This document shows positions 53,719 to 61,699 of a DNA stretch of 64,000 nt, piece by piece. Position 1 is the first letter of the stretch; every line of letters starts with the position of its first letter. The position numbers and the translations under genes were made by a program. Location of the stretch: NCBI RefSeq assembly GCF_003403075.1, contig NZ_CP031557.1, positions 1,116,001-1,180,000 on the forward strand, given 5' to 3'. The DNA comes from Flavobacterium psychrotrophum (lineage in GTDB: Bacteria; Bacteroidota; Bacteroidia; Flavobacteriales; Flavobacteriaceae). Under the pieces are notes generated by a model. That model was not told the origin of the DNA. It searched no databases and worked only from the letters and a program-made list of their open reading frames with translations.

Positions 53719-53797
53719 CTATAATTAAAACCAAATCACAACTATTAAAGATGACATCCGGCACCGTTTTTTGCCGGGCATAATCAGTATCCTCTAT

Positions 53798-54121
53798 ATG
53801 GATGAACCTAACATTTTATTATTTTTAATCAAAAGTATCTTTATCGTTTGCGGATTAGTTTCGCTATTCTTTGCGTATAAGGTATTTATTAAAAAGAAAA
53901 AAAATGTACTACGTGAAGTTGACCATGCCCGGAACAGAAAAATTTTAAAAGATGCCCTTGCGGGTACATTCTTTTTTTTTATGGGATGCAGCCTTTTTGC
54001 CTGCACAGTAACTGGTATACCTAATTACCTTAATAACAGGCTTCATAAGCCTGCTGTTAATAATAATGCACCCGTGCTAAAAAATCCTGCCATTAGCGGA
54101 GGTGATAACCTGCTTGAGTAA
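53798..54121 (+). CDS. Small membrane protein of unknown function
   Basis: 107 residues from the ATG at 53798 (an upstream TTG is the only earlier start). One hydrophobic helix lies at about 5-25 (LLFLIKSIFIVCGLVSLFFA), and a second, Cys-containing one at about 55-75 (GTFFFFMGCSLFACTVTG). Lys/Arg-rich segments separate them and a short polar tail follows. I do not recognise the family. It lies between the NudK-like gene and pdxH with separate promoters on both sides. Confidence 0.6.
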   Translation: MDEPNILLFLIKSIFIVCGLVSLFFAYKVFIKKKKNVLREVDHARNRKILKDALAGTFFFFMGCSLFACTVTGIPNYLNNRLHKPAVNNNAPVLKNPAISGGDNLLE

Positions 54122-54161
54122 AGTTATTACACCTATAGCATAAAAAATTGATTCTTTGCGG

Positions 54162-54169
54162 TAACTTTG
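54162..54169 (+). promoter_or_regulatory. -7 promoter box for pdxH
   Basis: TAACTTTG, an exact TAnnTTTG, 33 bases before the ATG. Confidence 0.5.
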
Positions 54170-54202
54170 TTTTTATAATTTTTGTTTTAAAAACATTTTA
54201 CC

Positions 54203-54847
54203 ATGTCTGATCTTAGCAACTACCGTCGCTCTTATGAAAAAAGTGAACTTACCGAAACCCAGCTTCCGGAAGATCCTGTTACACTTTTCAAAAAATGGTT
54301 TATAGAAGCAGAAGAATTTGGCGCTTCCGGCGAAATAAATGCCATGACGGTAAGCACTCTTGGACTTGACGGTTATCCAAATTCAAGGGTCGTGCTTTTA
54401 AAACAATATACTTACGAAGGCTTTATTTTCTTTACCAACTATAATTCTGATAAGGGTAAGGCTATTGCAGCAAACCCTAATGTTTGCCTGTCTTTCTTCT
54501 GGCAGGATATGGAACGTCAGGTTATAATAAAGGGTAGAGCAGAAAAAACATCTGAAAATACAAGCGACGGTTATTTTGAAAGCCGCCCCACCGGTAGCCG
54601 CCTTGGTGCCATAGCCAGTGAGCAGAGCAGTATAGTGTCATCCCGCGAGTATCTTGATGACAGGCTTGTGGCTGTAGAACATGAGTATGAAGGCCGCGAA
54701 ATACCGCGCCCGGAACACTGGGGTGGGTATCTTGTACGCCCGGTATCGGTTGAGTTTTGGCAGGGCAGGCCAAACCGCATGCATGACCGTATTCGCTTTG
54801 TACAGCAGGAAGATCATTCGTGGAAAATTATAAGGCTTGCACCTTAA
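54203..54847 (+). CDS. pdxH: Pyridoxine/pyridoxamine 5'-phosphate oxidase
   Basis: 214 residues, close to the family's usual length. FMN-binding and active-site blocks are visible: NAMTVSTLGLDGYPNSRVVLLK, FFTNYNSDKGKAIAANP, and the C-terminal RPEHWGGYLVRPVSVEFWQG and GRPNRMHDRIRF. It oxidises pyridoxine or pyridoxamine phosphate to pyridoxal phosphate, the cofactor also needed by the gamma-lyase in this window. It is monocistronic. Confidence 0.95.
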   Translation: MSDLSNYRRSYEKSELTETQLPEDPVTLFKKWFIEAEEFGASGEINAMTVSTLGLDGYPNSRVVLLKQYTYEGFIFFTNYNSDKGKAIAANPNVCLSFFWQDMERQVIIKGRAEKTSENTSDGYFESRPTGSRLGAIASEQSSIVSSREYLDDRLVAVEHEYEGREIPRPEHWGGYLVRPVSVEFWQGRPNRMHDRIRFVQQEDHSWKIIRLAP

Positions 54848-54986
54848 AATTATATTTTCACCCTTACATATTTTACCTGATTTCTGTTTGAAGTTTGAAA
54901 ATTTAAGAGCGAATTAACAAAATTTAAAGAAGGATGCTTTGTTATTTTTCGGACTTTTAAAATATTGATAACGAATATGAAAGCAG

Positions 54987-55508
54987 ATGAAAAATTTAAT
55001 CCTGATACGCCATGCCAAATCCAGCTGGGATGCACCTCTTATAGATAAAGACCGCCCGCTTAGTAACCGTGGTATACAAGATGCGCATTTAGTAGCAGCC
55101 AAGGCAGAGCAAATCTTTCCCAAATCGTATATTGTTTGGAGCAGTACTGCGCAGCGTGCCAGGAATACAGCTTACATTTTTGCAGAAAACCTGTCTATAC
55201 CCATCGATACCATAAGCTTTAGGGACGACCTGTATACCTTTGATGAAAAAACACTCGAAAAGATCATAAAAAGCTGCGATAACCAATTTGATAACCTAAT
55301 TCTTTTCGGACATAATGACGCTATTACTAATTTTGTTAATACCTTTGGGAACCGCGCTGTAGAAAACGTACCTACAGCGGGGGTTGTTTCCATTTCGTTT
55401 GATGAAAACGACTGGAAAAATATCCGTAAGGGTAAAACAGATATAGTACTTTTTCCAAGAGAATTAAAAAAATATGATCCACCACTCACCGGAAAACCGG
55501 TATATTGA
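54987..55508 (+). CDS. sixA: SixA-like phosphohistidine phosphatase
   Basis: 173 residues of the histidine phosphatase superfamily with the short SixA architecture. The catalytic RHA motif is LIRHAKSSW (His9) and the second His is His109 in LFGHNDA. WSSTAQRARNTA is the third block. SixA removes phosphate from histidine residues in signalling proteins. The ppk1 gene starts 35 bases before its stop in another frame, so the two are tightly coupled, and the ppx gene follows. The link of SixA to polyphosphate metabolism is inferred from this operon only. Confidence 0.85.
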   Translation: MKNLILIRHAKSSWDAPLIDKDRPLSNRGIQDAHLVAAKAEQIFPKSYIVWSSTAQRARNTAYIFAENLSIPIDTISFRDDLYTFDEKTLEKIIKSCDNQFDNLILFGHNDAITNFVNTFGNRAVENVPTAGVVSISFDENDWKNIRKGKTDIVLFPRELKKYDPPLTGKPVY

Positions 55509-57636
55509 CAGGGAAAAAAGCTGGCTGGCCTTTAACGCGCGCGTGCTACAGGAAGCAGCCGATGAAACGGTGCCGTTATTAGACAGGCTGCGTTTTTTAG
55601 GTATATTTTCTAATAATTTTGACGAATTTTTCAGGGTGCGCTATGCAGCCATCAGGCGCCTGAGCCTGGAGGGCATTATTAGCGAGGAGCTTCCGTCGAG
55701 CATTGCCGCATCAGAATTACTGGGCGAAATTACTGATATTGTTATCGAACAACAGTCAGAAAGCCTTAGGATACTTAGTAATATTGAGAAGGAGCTGGAA
55801 CGGGAAAACATCTTTATGGTAAACGAAACCCAGCTTACCAGGGAACAGGAAATTTTTGTAAAAGACTTTTTTATACAAAAGGTAAGCCCTGAGTTGGTAA
55901 CCATTATACTTAACGATCTTGAGGAGTTTCCTACCCTTAGGGATACCGGGGGCTATTTAGCGGTTAAAATGGTTATGAAGACCAAACAGCCCGATGCCGA
56001 TGGTTTTATAAACCCGCAAAAGGTGCGCTACGCCATACTTGATATGCCGCGTACCATAAACAGGTTTATTATACTGCCCACAAATTCTGAAAAGCAATAT
56101 ATTATACTGCTGGACGATGTTATTAGGTTTAACCTCGATAATATCTTCAATATATTCAAATACGAGAGCATCTCTGCCCACATGATAAAAATTACCCGTG
56201 ATGCGCAGCTTGAACTGGACAGTGACCAGAGCAAGAGCCTTATGGAAAAAATATCGGTAGGGGTTAAGGATCGCCGTATAGGCGAGCCGGTACGCTTTGT
56301 TTATGACGTAGCCATAGATGATGATACGCTTGAATATTTTATTACGCACCTTAAGATAGATGCTACAGACAGTATTATTCCAGGTGGGCGTTACCATAAC
56401 CGAAGGGATTATATGGATTTCCCTACACTGGGGCGTAATGACCTTGTATTCCAAAAAAATCCGCCGCTTCCCGTTAATGGACTGAGTCTTGAAGGAAGCA
56501 TACTGCAACGCATTAAGAAAAAAGATTATCTGATATATGCGCCTTACCAGTCTTACTCTTATGTAATTAAATTTTTGCGTGAGGCAGCGTTAGACCCTAA
56601 AGTGGTTTCGATAAAAATTACGCTTTACCGCCTTGCCCGAAATTCGCAAATTATAAGCTCGCTTATTAACGCGGCTAAGAATGGTAAAAAGGTAACGGTG
56701 CAAATAGAATTACAGGCCCGTTTCGACGAGGCAAGTAATATTACCTATGCCCAGCAAATGCAAACCGAAGGTATTAACCTTATTTTTGGGGTGAAAGGCC
56801 TAAAAGTACACAGCAAAATTTGCCTTGCAGAGCGTATGGAAGGTAATAAGCTTAAGCGTTATGGCTTTATATCTACCGGTAACTTTAACGAGAGTACTGC
56901 TAAGGTGTATACCGATGTTACGCTGTTTACCGCACATCAACAAATAATGAAAGAGGTAAGCAGGATATTCGACTTTTTTGATGTTAACTACCGTGTGCAC
57001 CGTTATAAGCATCTTGTTGTTTCTCCGCATTATACCAGAAATAAGTTCAGCAAGCTGATAGATCGGGAAATACTTAATGCCATAGCGGGTAAGCCTGCTT
57101 ATATTAAGCTTAAGATGAACAGCCTTACCGATTTTAAAATGATCGATAAGCTGTATGAAGCCAGTAGGGAAGGTGTAAAGGTGCAGCTTGTAATTCGTGG
57201 TATGTGCTGCCTTATACCGGGGATACCGGGGATGAGCGAAAATATTGAGGCCATAAGTATTGTAGATAATTACCTGGAGCACCCGCGTATATTTATTTTT
57301 GGTAATAATGGCAATCCTGATATTTACATTTCGTCGGCAGATTTTATGACGCGTAACCTTGATTCGCGTGTAGAGGTAAGCTGTCCTATTTATGATGAAG
57401 AAATAAAGCAGGAACTACTGGATACCTTTGAAATAGGATGGAAGGGTAATGTAAAAGCACGCCTGCACAGCGAAAACCTTGAAAATAAATACAGGAAACA
57501 GCCAAAAGCAAAACCTTTCAGGGCGCAACTGGAAACCTATAATTACTTTAGGGATAAGCTGGAGGTAATTTATGAAGAGGTAAAACCCGAAACGAGCAGC
57601 TTAGGCACTAAGGACCTGAGTGCCTTAGAATCTTAA
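55474..57636 (+). CDS. ppk1: Polyphosphate kinase 1
   Basis: 720 residues of the standard PPK1 fold. YIDREKSWLAFNARVLQEA and FDEFFRVRYAAIRR lie in the N-terminal domain. The autophosphorylated histidine is His446 in GLKVHSKICLAE, followed by STGNFNE. The C-terminal block has a second phospholipase-D-like motif region. The enzyme makes polyphosphate from ATP reversibly. The start at 55474 keeps the family's N terminus and overlaps sixA by 35 bases. The ppx gene begins 9 bases after its stop. Confidence 0.94.
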   Translation: MIHHSPENRYIDREKSWLAFNARVLQEAADETVPLLDRLRFLGIFSNNFDEFFRVRYAAIRRLSLEGIISEELPSSIAASELLGEITDIVIEQQSESLRILSNIEKELERENIFMVNETQLTREQEIFVKDFFIQKVSPELVTIILNDLEEFPTLRDTGGYLAVKMVMKTKQPDADGFINPQKVRYAILDMPRTINRFIILPTNSEKQYIILLDDVIRFNLDNIFNIFKYESISAHMIKITRDAQLELDSDQSKSLMEKISVGVKDRRIGEPVRFVYDVAIDDDTLEYFITHLKIDATDSIIPGGRYHNRRDYMDFPTLGRNDLVFQKNPPLPVNGLSLEGSILQRIKKKDYLIYAPYQSYSYVIKFLREAALDPKVVSIKITLYRLARNSQIISSLINAAKNGKKVTVQIELQARFDEASNITYAQQMQTEGINLIFGVKGLKVHSKICLAERMEGNKLKRYGFISTGNFNESTAKVYTDVTLFTAHQQIMKEVSRIFDFFDVNYRVHRYKHLVVSPHYTRNKFSKLIDREILNAIAGKPAYIKLKMNSLTDFKMIDKLYEASREGVKVQLVIRGMCCLIPGIPGMSENIEAISIVDNYLEHPRIFIFGNNGNPDIYISSADFMTRNLDSRVEVSCPIYDEEIKQELLDTFEIGWKGNVKARLHSENLENKYRKQPKAKPFRAQLETYNYFRDKLEVIYEEVKPETSSLGTKDLSALES

Positions 57637-57645
57637 AAAGAACAA

Positions 57646-58536
57646 ATGATTTCAATAAAAAAATATGCTGCTATAGATATTGGCTCTAATGCCGTGAGGC
57701 TGCTTATATCTAACATTGTAGAGCAGGAGGGCAAGGAGCCGCAGTTTAATAAAAGCTCGCTGGTGCGTGTGCCGGTGCGCCTTGGGCAGGATGCTTTTAC
57801 CGTGGGCGAAATTACAGAAGAAAATATTGCACGTATGGTAGATGCCATGAAAGCTTATAAGCTACTGATGAAGGTGCATAAGGTAGAGCGTTATATGGCC
57901 TGTGCAACATCTGCAATGCGTGAAGCTTACAACGGTCAGGAAGTAGTTGATATCATTCAGCGGGAGGCCGACATTAAAATAGATATCATTGATGGCAAAA
58001 AAGAAGCAGCAATTATAGCTGCAACTGACCTGGATGAGTTTTTAAAACCCGGACAACACTACCTTTTTGTAGACGTAGGCGGTGGCAGTACAGAGTTTTC
58101 ACTGTTTGCAGATGGTAAGATCGTAGCCTCTAAATCGTTCAAGAACGGTACTGTTCGTTTGCTAAATAATATGGTAAATGATGTGGTATGGCAGGAAATA
58201 GAAAAATGGATTAAAGCTGTAACAGAACCCTATGAGAATATTAACCTTATAGGTTCTGGTGGCAATATAAATAAGCTGTTTAAACTGTCGGGTAAAAAAC
58301 AGGATAAGCCCTTGTCTTATTTTTACATACACTCGCAATACCAGTTTTTAAACAGCCTTAGTTACGAGCAGCGAATATCTGAACTGGGCCTTAACCCTGA
58401 TAGGGCAGATGTAATTATATATGCTACGCGTATTTACCTGAATGCCATGAAATGGAGTGGTGCACGCAATATTTTTGTGCCTAAAATAGGCCTTAGCGAC
58501 GGTATTGTAAAGGCAATGTATTACGGCAGCATTTAA
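57646..58536 (+). CDS. ppx: Exopolyphosphatase/guanosine pentaphosphatase family protein
   Basis: 296 residues, the short Ppx/GppA form with no C-terminal helical extension. The ASKHA-fold phosphate-binding motifs are AAIDIGSNAVRLLI and FVDVGGGSTEFSLF, and a catalytic Glu lies in IIDGKKEAAI. It should degrade polyphosphate from its ends or act on pppGpp. It closes the sixA-ppk1-ppx operon, giving synthesis and breakdown together. Its stop codon overlaps the stop of the convergent receiver gene within a hairpin. Confidence 0.9.
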   Translation: MISIKKYAAIDIGSNAVRLLISNIVEQEGKEPQFNKSSLVRVPVRLGQDAFTVGEITEENIARMVDAMKAYKLLMKVHKVERYMACATSAMREAYNGQEVVDIIQREADIKIDIIDGKKEAAIIAATDLDEFLKPGQHYLFVDVGGGSTEFSLFADGKIVASKSFKNGTVRLLNNMVNDVVWQEIEKWIKAVTEPYENINLIGSGGNINKLFKLSGKKQDKPLSYFYIHSQYQFLNSLSYEQRISELGLNPDRADVIIYATRIYLNAMKWSGARNIFVPKIGLSDGIVKAMYYGSI

Positions 58537-58546
58537 ACTGCTGCCG
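58524..58546. repeat. Hairpin spanning two convergent stop codons
   Basis: CGGCAGCA/TGCTGCCG perfect 8-bp arms around TTTAAAC. The loop carries overlapping TAA stops for the ppx gene (plus strand) and the receiver gene (minus strand). No T-run follows, so it is not a classical terminator. Confidence 0.7.
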
Positions 58547-58937
58547 CATAACCGCCTTTATTATTAATAATTTCGTCGAGCAGGCTTGCTTTTAATGGCT
58601 TGTTCTTTAATGAAATGCCAAGTATTTGTGCAGAGGCCAGATCTAAAGGATCTTCAGAACTTGTAAGGATGGTAATGCGTGTTTTTTTATTGGCATAGCG
58701 CTCATTGTAAGCATCAAGAAAATCCCATCCGCTATATTTTGGCATGCTAATATCCAGGAAAATAAGATCAGGAAAATCTTCGTTACCTGCATTTTCAAGA
58801 TATTCCAGCGCATCTTTTACGTTACGCTTTTCGGTAACTTTAATACCGGGGTTAAAGTTTTGGATTGCCCTTTGGTTAAAAAAATTGTCTATCGTGTTAT
58901 CGTCTATCAGCATGATACGTTGTACCTCATTTCCCAT
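58533..58937 (-). CDS. Single-domain response regulator (Rcp1-like), A
   Basis: 134 residues, one receiver domain. Asp62 in IFLDISMPKYSG is the phosphoacceptor, with acidic residues Asp12/Asp13 and the switch Thr and Lys in ILTSSEDP and NKPLKA. Receivers of this kind (MLIDDN..DNFF opening) resemble Rcp1, which pairs with phytochrome-type kinases. It lies convergent with ppx and 135 bases from a paralogue that overlaps a kinase gene. It could be a second acceptor for that kinase. Confidence 0.88.
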   Translation of the reverse strand: MGNEVQRIMLIDDNTIDNFFNQRAIQNFNPGIKVTEKRNVKDALEYLENAGNEDFPDLIFLDISMPKYSGWDFLDAYNERYANKKTRITILTSSEDPLDLASAQILGISLKNKPLKASLLDEIINNKGGYAAAV

Positions 58938-59072
58938 GACTTTACTTTTTTAGTTAAAGAAATTTTCTATAACAAACGTATTGCAAATGCATGAGATAAT
59001 TTTACCGGAATAGGCAGGGGGTACTTCTCTGTAGTTGAAATGTCAATTTCTAAAGTTAGGCAGTTGGCTGGA

Positions 59073-59486
59073 TTATTGGTTTTGGCTTTTAGAGTAAATT
59101 TCAATTACTTCTTCAAACATCTCTTTAGTAAGGGGTTTAGACCTAAAGTCTGACAGTATGCCGTGGGTAAGGGCTTTTGCGCGGTCATCGGGGTTTTCAG
59201 ATGTTGTTAGCATTACCACAATCATACTCTGTTGGTTTTCTGAGGGTAGTTTATGGTATTCTGCTAAAAATTCCCAACCGTTCATGCCAGGCATGTTGAT
59301 GTCAAGAAAAATAAGTTCGGGTTGTTGCCGGTCGTCAGTCGCTTTTAGGTATTCAAGAGCTTCTTCGGCAAAAGGCATGGGTAACACTTTTATTGTTGCA
59401 TCATGTTTTTTGATAATCCTTTCGTGAAAAAAGTTATCAATTTTATTATCGTCAACAAGCATTACACATTGTATTTTTTTTATCAT
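59073..59486 (-). CDS. Single-domain response regulator (Rcp1-like), B
   Basis: 137 residues with the same pattern as its neighbour: VMLVDDNKIDNFFHERII, phosphoacceptor Asp62 in IFLDINMPGMNG, switch Thr in VMLTTSENPDD and Lys in RSKPLTKEM. Its start overlaps the stop of the kinase gene by four bases (ATGA), so kinase and receiver are co-translated. It is the more likely direct partner of the kinase. Confidence 0.9.
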   Translation of the reverse strand: MIKKIQCVMLVDDNKIDNFFHERIIKKHDATIKVLPMPFAEEALEYLKATDDRQQPELIFLDINMPGMNGWEFLAEYHKLPSENQQSMIVVMLTTSENPDDRAKALTHGILSDFRSKPLTKEMFEEVIEIYSKSQNQ

Positions 59487-61420
59487 GGTTTAAGGTTGAT
59501 TAATGTAAATTTAAAGGTACTGCCTTCTCCATATTCAGATTCTACCCATATTTTGCCACCGTGCATCTCTGCTATCTTCTTGCAGTTTGCGAGCCCCACG
59601 CCATATCCTTCATAATCTTCCTGGCGGTGTACACGCTGAAAGATATGAAAAATGCTGGCAAAATGCTTCTCATCTATACCTATTCCGTTATCTGAAACAT
59701 AAATTTTATAAAAACCTTTTATTTCACGGCAGCCTATATTTATTTGTGGCTGTATTTCTTTTTTGCTGAATTTTATGGCGTTGTTTATCAGGTTTTGGAA
59801 AAGCTGGCGCAGCTCTGTATCATAAGCATAAAGCGTAGGTAAAGAGTTATCTACGGTAACAGTTGCCCCGGTAGATTTTATGAGGTTGTTTAGGTCTGCA
59901 GTTACCTGTTCTACAACTTCATTGCAGTTGGTAAGTGTCAGTTTTTTATCTTTACCCAGTCTGCCAAAATCCAGTAGCGTGCGTATAAGTTTGCTCATAC
60001 GGCAAACCGCCTGATCCATAACACTTAGGTGTTCGTTTATTTCGGGCGTTACATTTTCCGGGTAGTCTTCCTGCAACAGCATTATATAATTAGAAACCGT
60101 GCGTAGTGGTTCCTGCAAGTCATGTGATGCTATATAATTAAACTGCTCCATTTCCTGGTTTTTGTGCTGAAGCTCTGCCAAGTGTTCTAAGGCTAATTTC
60201 TCTGTTTCTACCCTAAGGGTTAAGTCTATTACCGATGTTAGCGCCAGTGGCCCCTGTGGTGTAGCAACAGGACTTATAACCAGTTCTGCCGGAAATGTAG
60301 AGCCATCCTTCCGTTTGCAGTGCATATTGTCTTCAAGCTTAAAATTTAGAGGCTTAAGCTCTGAGTAAAACTTTTTACGTACCTCTTTTATGGTACTCCA
60401 TATCTCAACTGGCAGTACAATTTTGCAGTCAGTACCCATTAACTCCTTACGCGAGTATTTAAATGTTTTTTCTGCCTGGTAGTTTGCGTGTATTATCTCT
60501 CCTTCCTGTGTAGACAGTATGAGTGCATAAGGAGCTGCTTCTATGCCCAGCCGCAAATTTTCTTCAAAACGTTTTTCTTTTTCATCTATCGCATTAAGTG
60601 TTTGCGACGTTTTCCATACTGATACCAGGCTGATAAGCAAAAATGAAACTGAAAGTAAAGCAAGTCCTACTTCTAATGAAAGGATGTTATATTTATATAA
60701 CAACATACGGGTATAGCAAATAACGATGACCGATGGAATGATCCAGATGAATAACTTCCTGGCCATAACGTTGCCTATTAGTGTGCCTGTAAATAATGCT
60801 GTTATACCACGATTAGGGTTTGCCAAAGACGTGCCGACTGAAAATATTATGAATACTATAGCGGTGTGTAATGCCATAGAATTTGAAAAAGTATAACGGT
60901 AAATATGCGGAGATCCAAAAATGTAGCCCAGTAATGCAATAGAAGCAATGAGGGTAACGATATGCAACATGTATTGTGTAAGCAATATATATGGCTTTTT
61001 GTCAGATTTAATTATAAGCATTGCCACTCCTGACAGCATGAGGCAAAACGATGTGGGAGGCGACATTTTTCCGGGATGGGTGGCAGATGCATTATCCGGC
61101 GCAAGTAGTTCGTCTATGTAAAATATGGTGCCTTTCATCTGAAGTAATGATAGTAATCCAATTGTAGAGACGGTTACTGCTAATATGTTTGCAAGTATTT
61201 GATTTTTAGATTTGTCTGAATGGCGTATAAAAATTGTTATTCCCAGTAATATAAAGCATAAAGCCGTATTAAACTTCATGGTTGTAAAACCGGGATTTAT
61301 AGACATCAATGTCTGGTTGTTTAAAAGCCAGCCTGTAATTACAGTAGCGCCCACCACAATTGCAATCGTGGCAGATAAAATTATAACGTTTCGGTATCTT
61401 TTGATATCGGTAATTGCCAT
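59483..61420 (-). CDS. PAS sensor histidine kinase with N-terminal membrane domain
   Basis: 645 residues. Seven to eight membrane helices (about 10-270) hold no obvious extracellular domain; they are followed by a PAS domain (about 285-405: ILSTQEGEIIHANYQAEKTF, RKDGSTFPAELVISPV). The DHp H-box is FNYIASHDLQEPLRTVSNY, the phytochrome-kinase type, with His at about 432. The ATPase domain has NLINNAIKF, DNGIGIDEKHF and GYGVGLANCKKI. No receiver is fused; receiver B overlaps its stop codon and receiver A follows. The signal is unknown; a redox or membrane stimulus is possible given the PAS and the multi-helix domain. Confidence 0.9.
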   Translation of the reverse strand: MAITDIKRYRNVIILSATIAIVVGATVITGWLLNNQTLMSINPGFTTMKFNTALCFILLGITIFIRHSDKSKNQILANILAVTVSTIGLLSLLQMKGTIFYIDELLAPDNASATHPGKMSPPTSFCLMLSGVAMLIIKSDKKPYILLTQYMLHIVTLIASIALLGYIFGSPHIYRYTFSNSMALHTAIVFIIFSVGTSLANPNRGITALFTGTLIGNVMARKLFIWIIPSVIVICYTRMLLYKYNILSLEVGLALLSVSFLLISLVSVWKTSQTLNAIDEKEKRFEENLRLGIEAAPYALILSTQEGEIIHANYQAEKTFKYSRKELMGTDCKIVLPVEIWSTIKEVRKKFYSELKPLNFKLEDNMHCKRKDGSTFPAELVISPVATPQGPLALTSVIDLTLRVETEKLALEHLAELQHKNQEMEQFNYIASHDLQEPLRTVSNYIMLLQEDYPENVTPEINEHLSVMDQAVCRMSKLIRTLLDFGRLGKDKKLTLTNCNEVVEQVTADLNNLIKSTGATVTVDNSLPTLYAYDTELRQLFQNLINNAIKFSKKEIQPQINIGCREIKGFYKIYVSDNGIGIDEKHFASIFHIFQRVHRQEDYEGYGVGLANCKKIAEMHGGKIWVESEYGEGSTFKFTLINLKP

Positions 61421-61587
61421 AAATCAATTACAGGTTAGTAAGGTGTTAATTTAAAGTTTAAAATGTAATTATTGGGTTAAATCACATCGGTTGTATGTTG
61501 GGCATCGTTAAAATTAAGGATAAAATATTTAAAAATCAAAATAAGTAGGCTATTTATATGAATTTTATAAATAAATGTTGTGTCATG

Positions 61588-61608
61588 TTGTCATATAATA
61601 ACTGACAA
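61588..61608. promoter_or_regulatory. Inverted repeat upstream of dnaK
   Basis: TTGTCA (61588-61593) and TGACAA (61603-61608) form a perfect 6-bp inverted repeat with a 9-base spacer, about 91 bases before the dnaK ATG. No CIRCE element is visible. An operator role is a guess from position. Confidence 0.35.
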
Positions 61609-61699
61609 TTTCATTATATGTATATATTGGCACAATCATTGACTAAAAAGAAATCGTACTGAACGGACATAATTGAATAAAAATAAAACTATAAACAAA

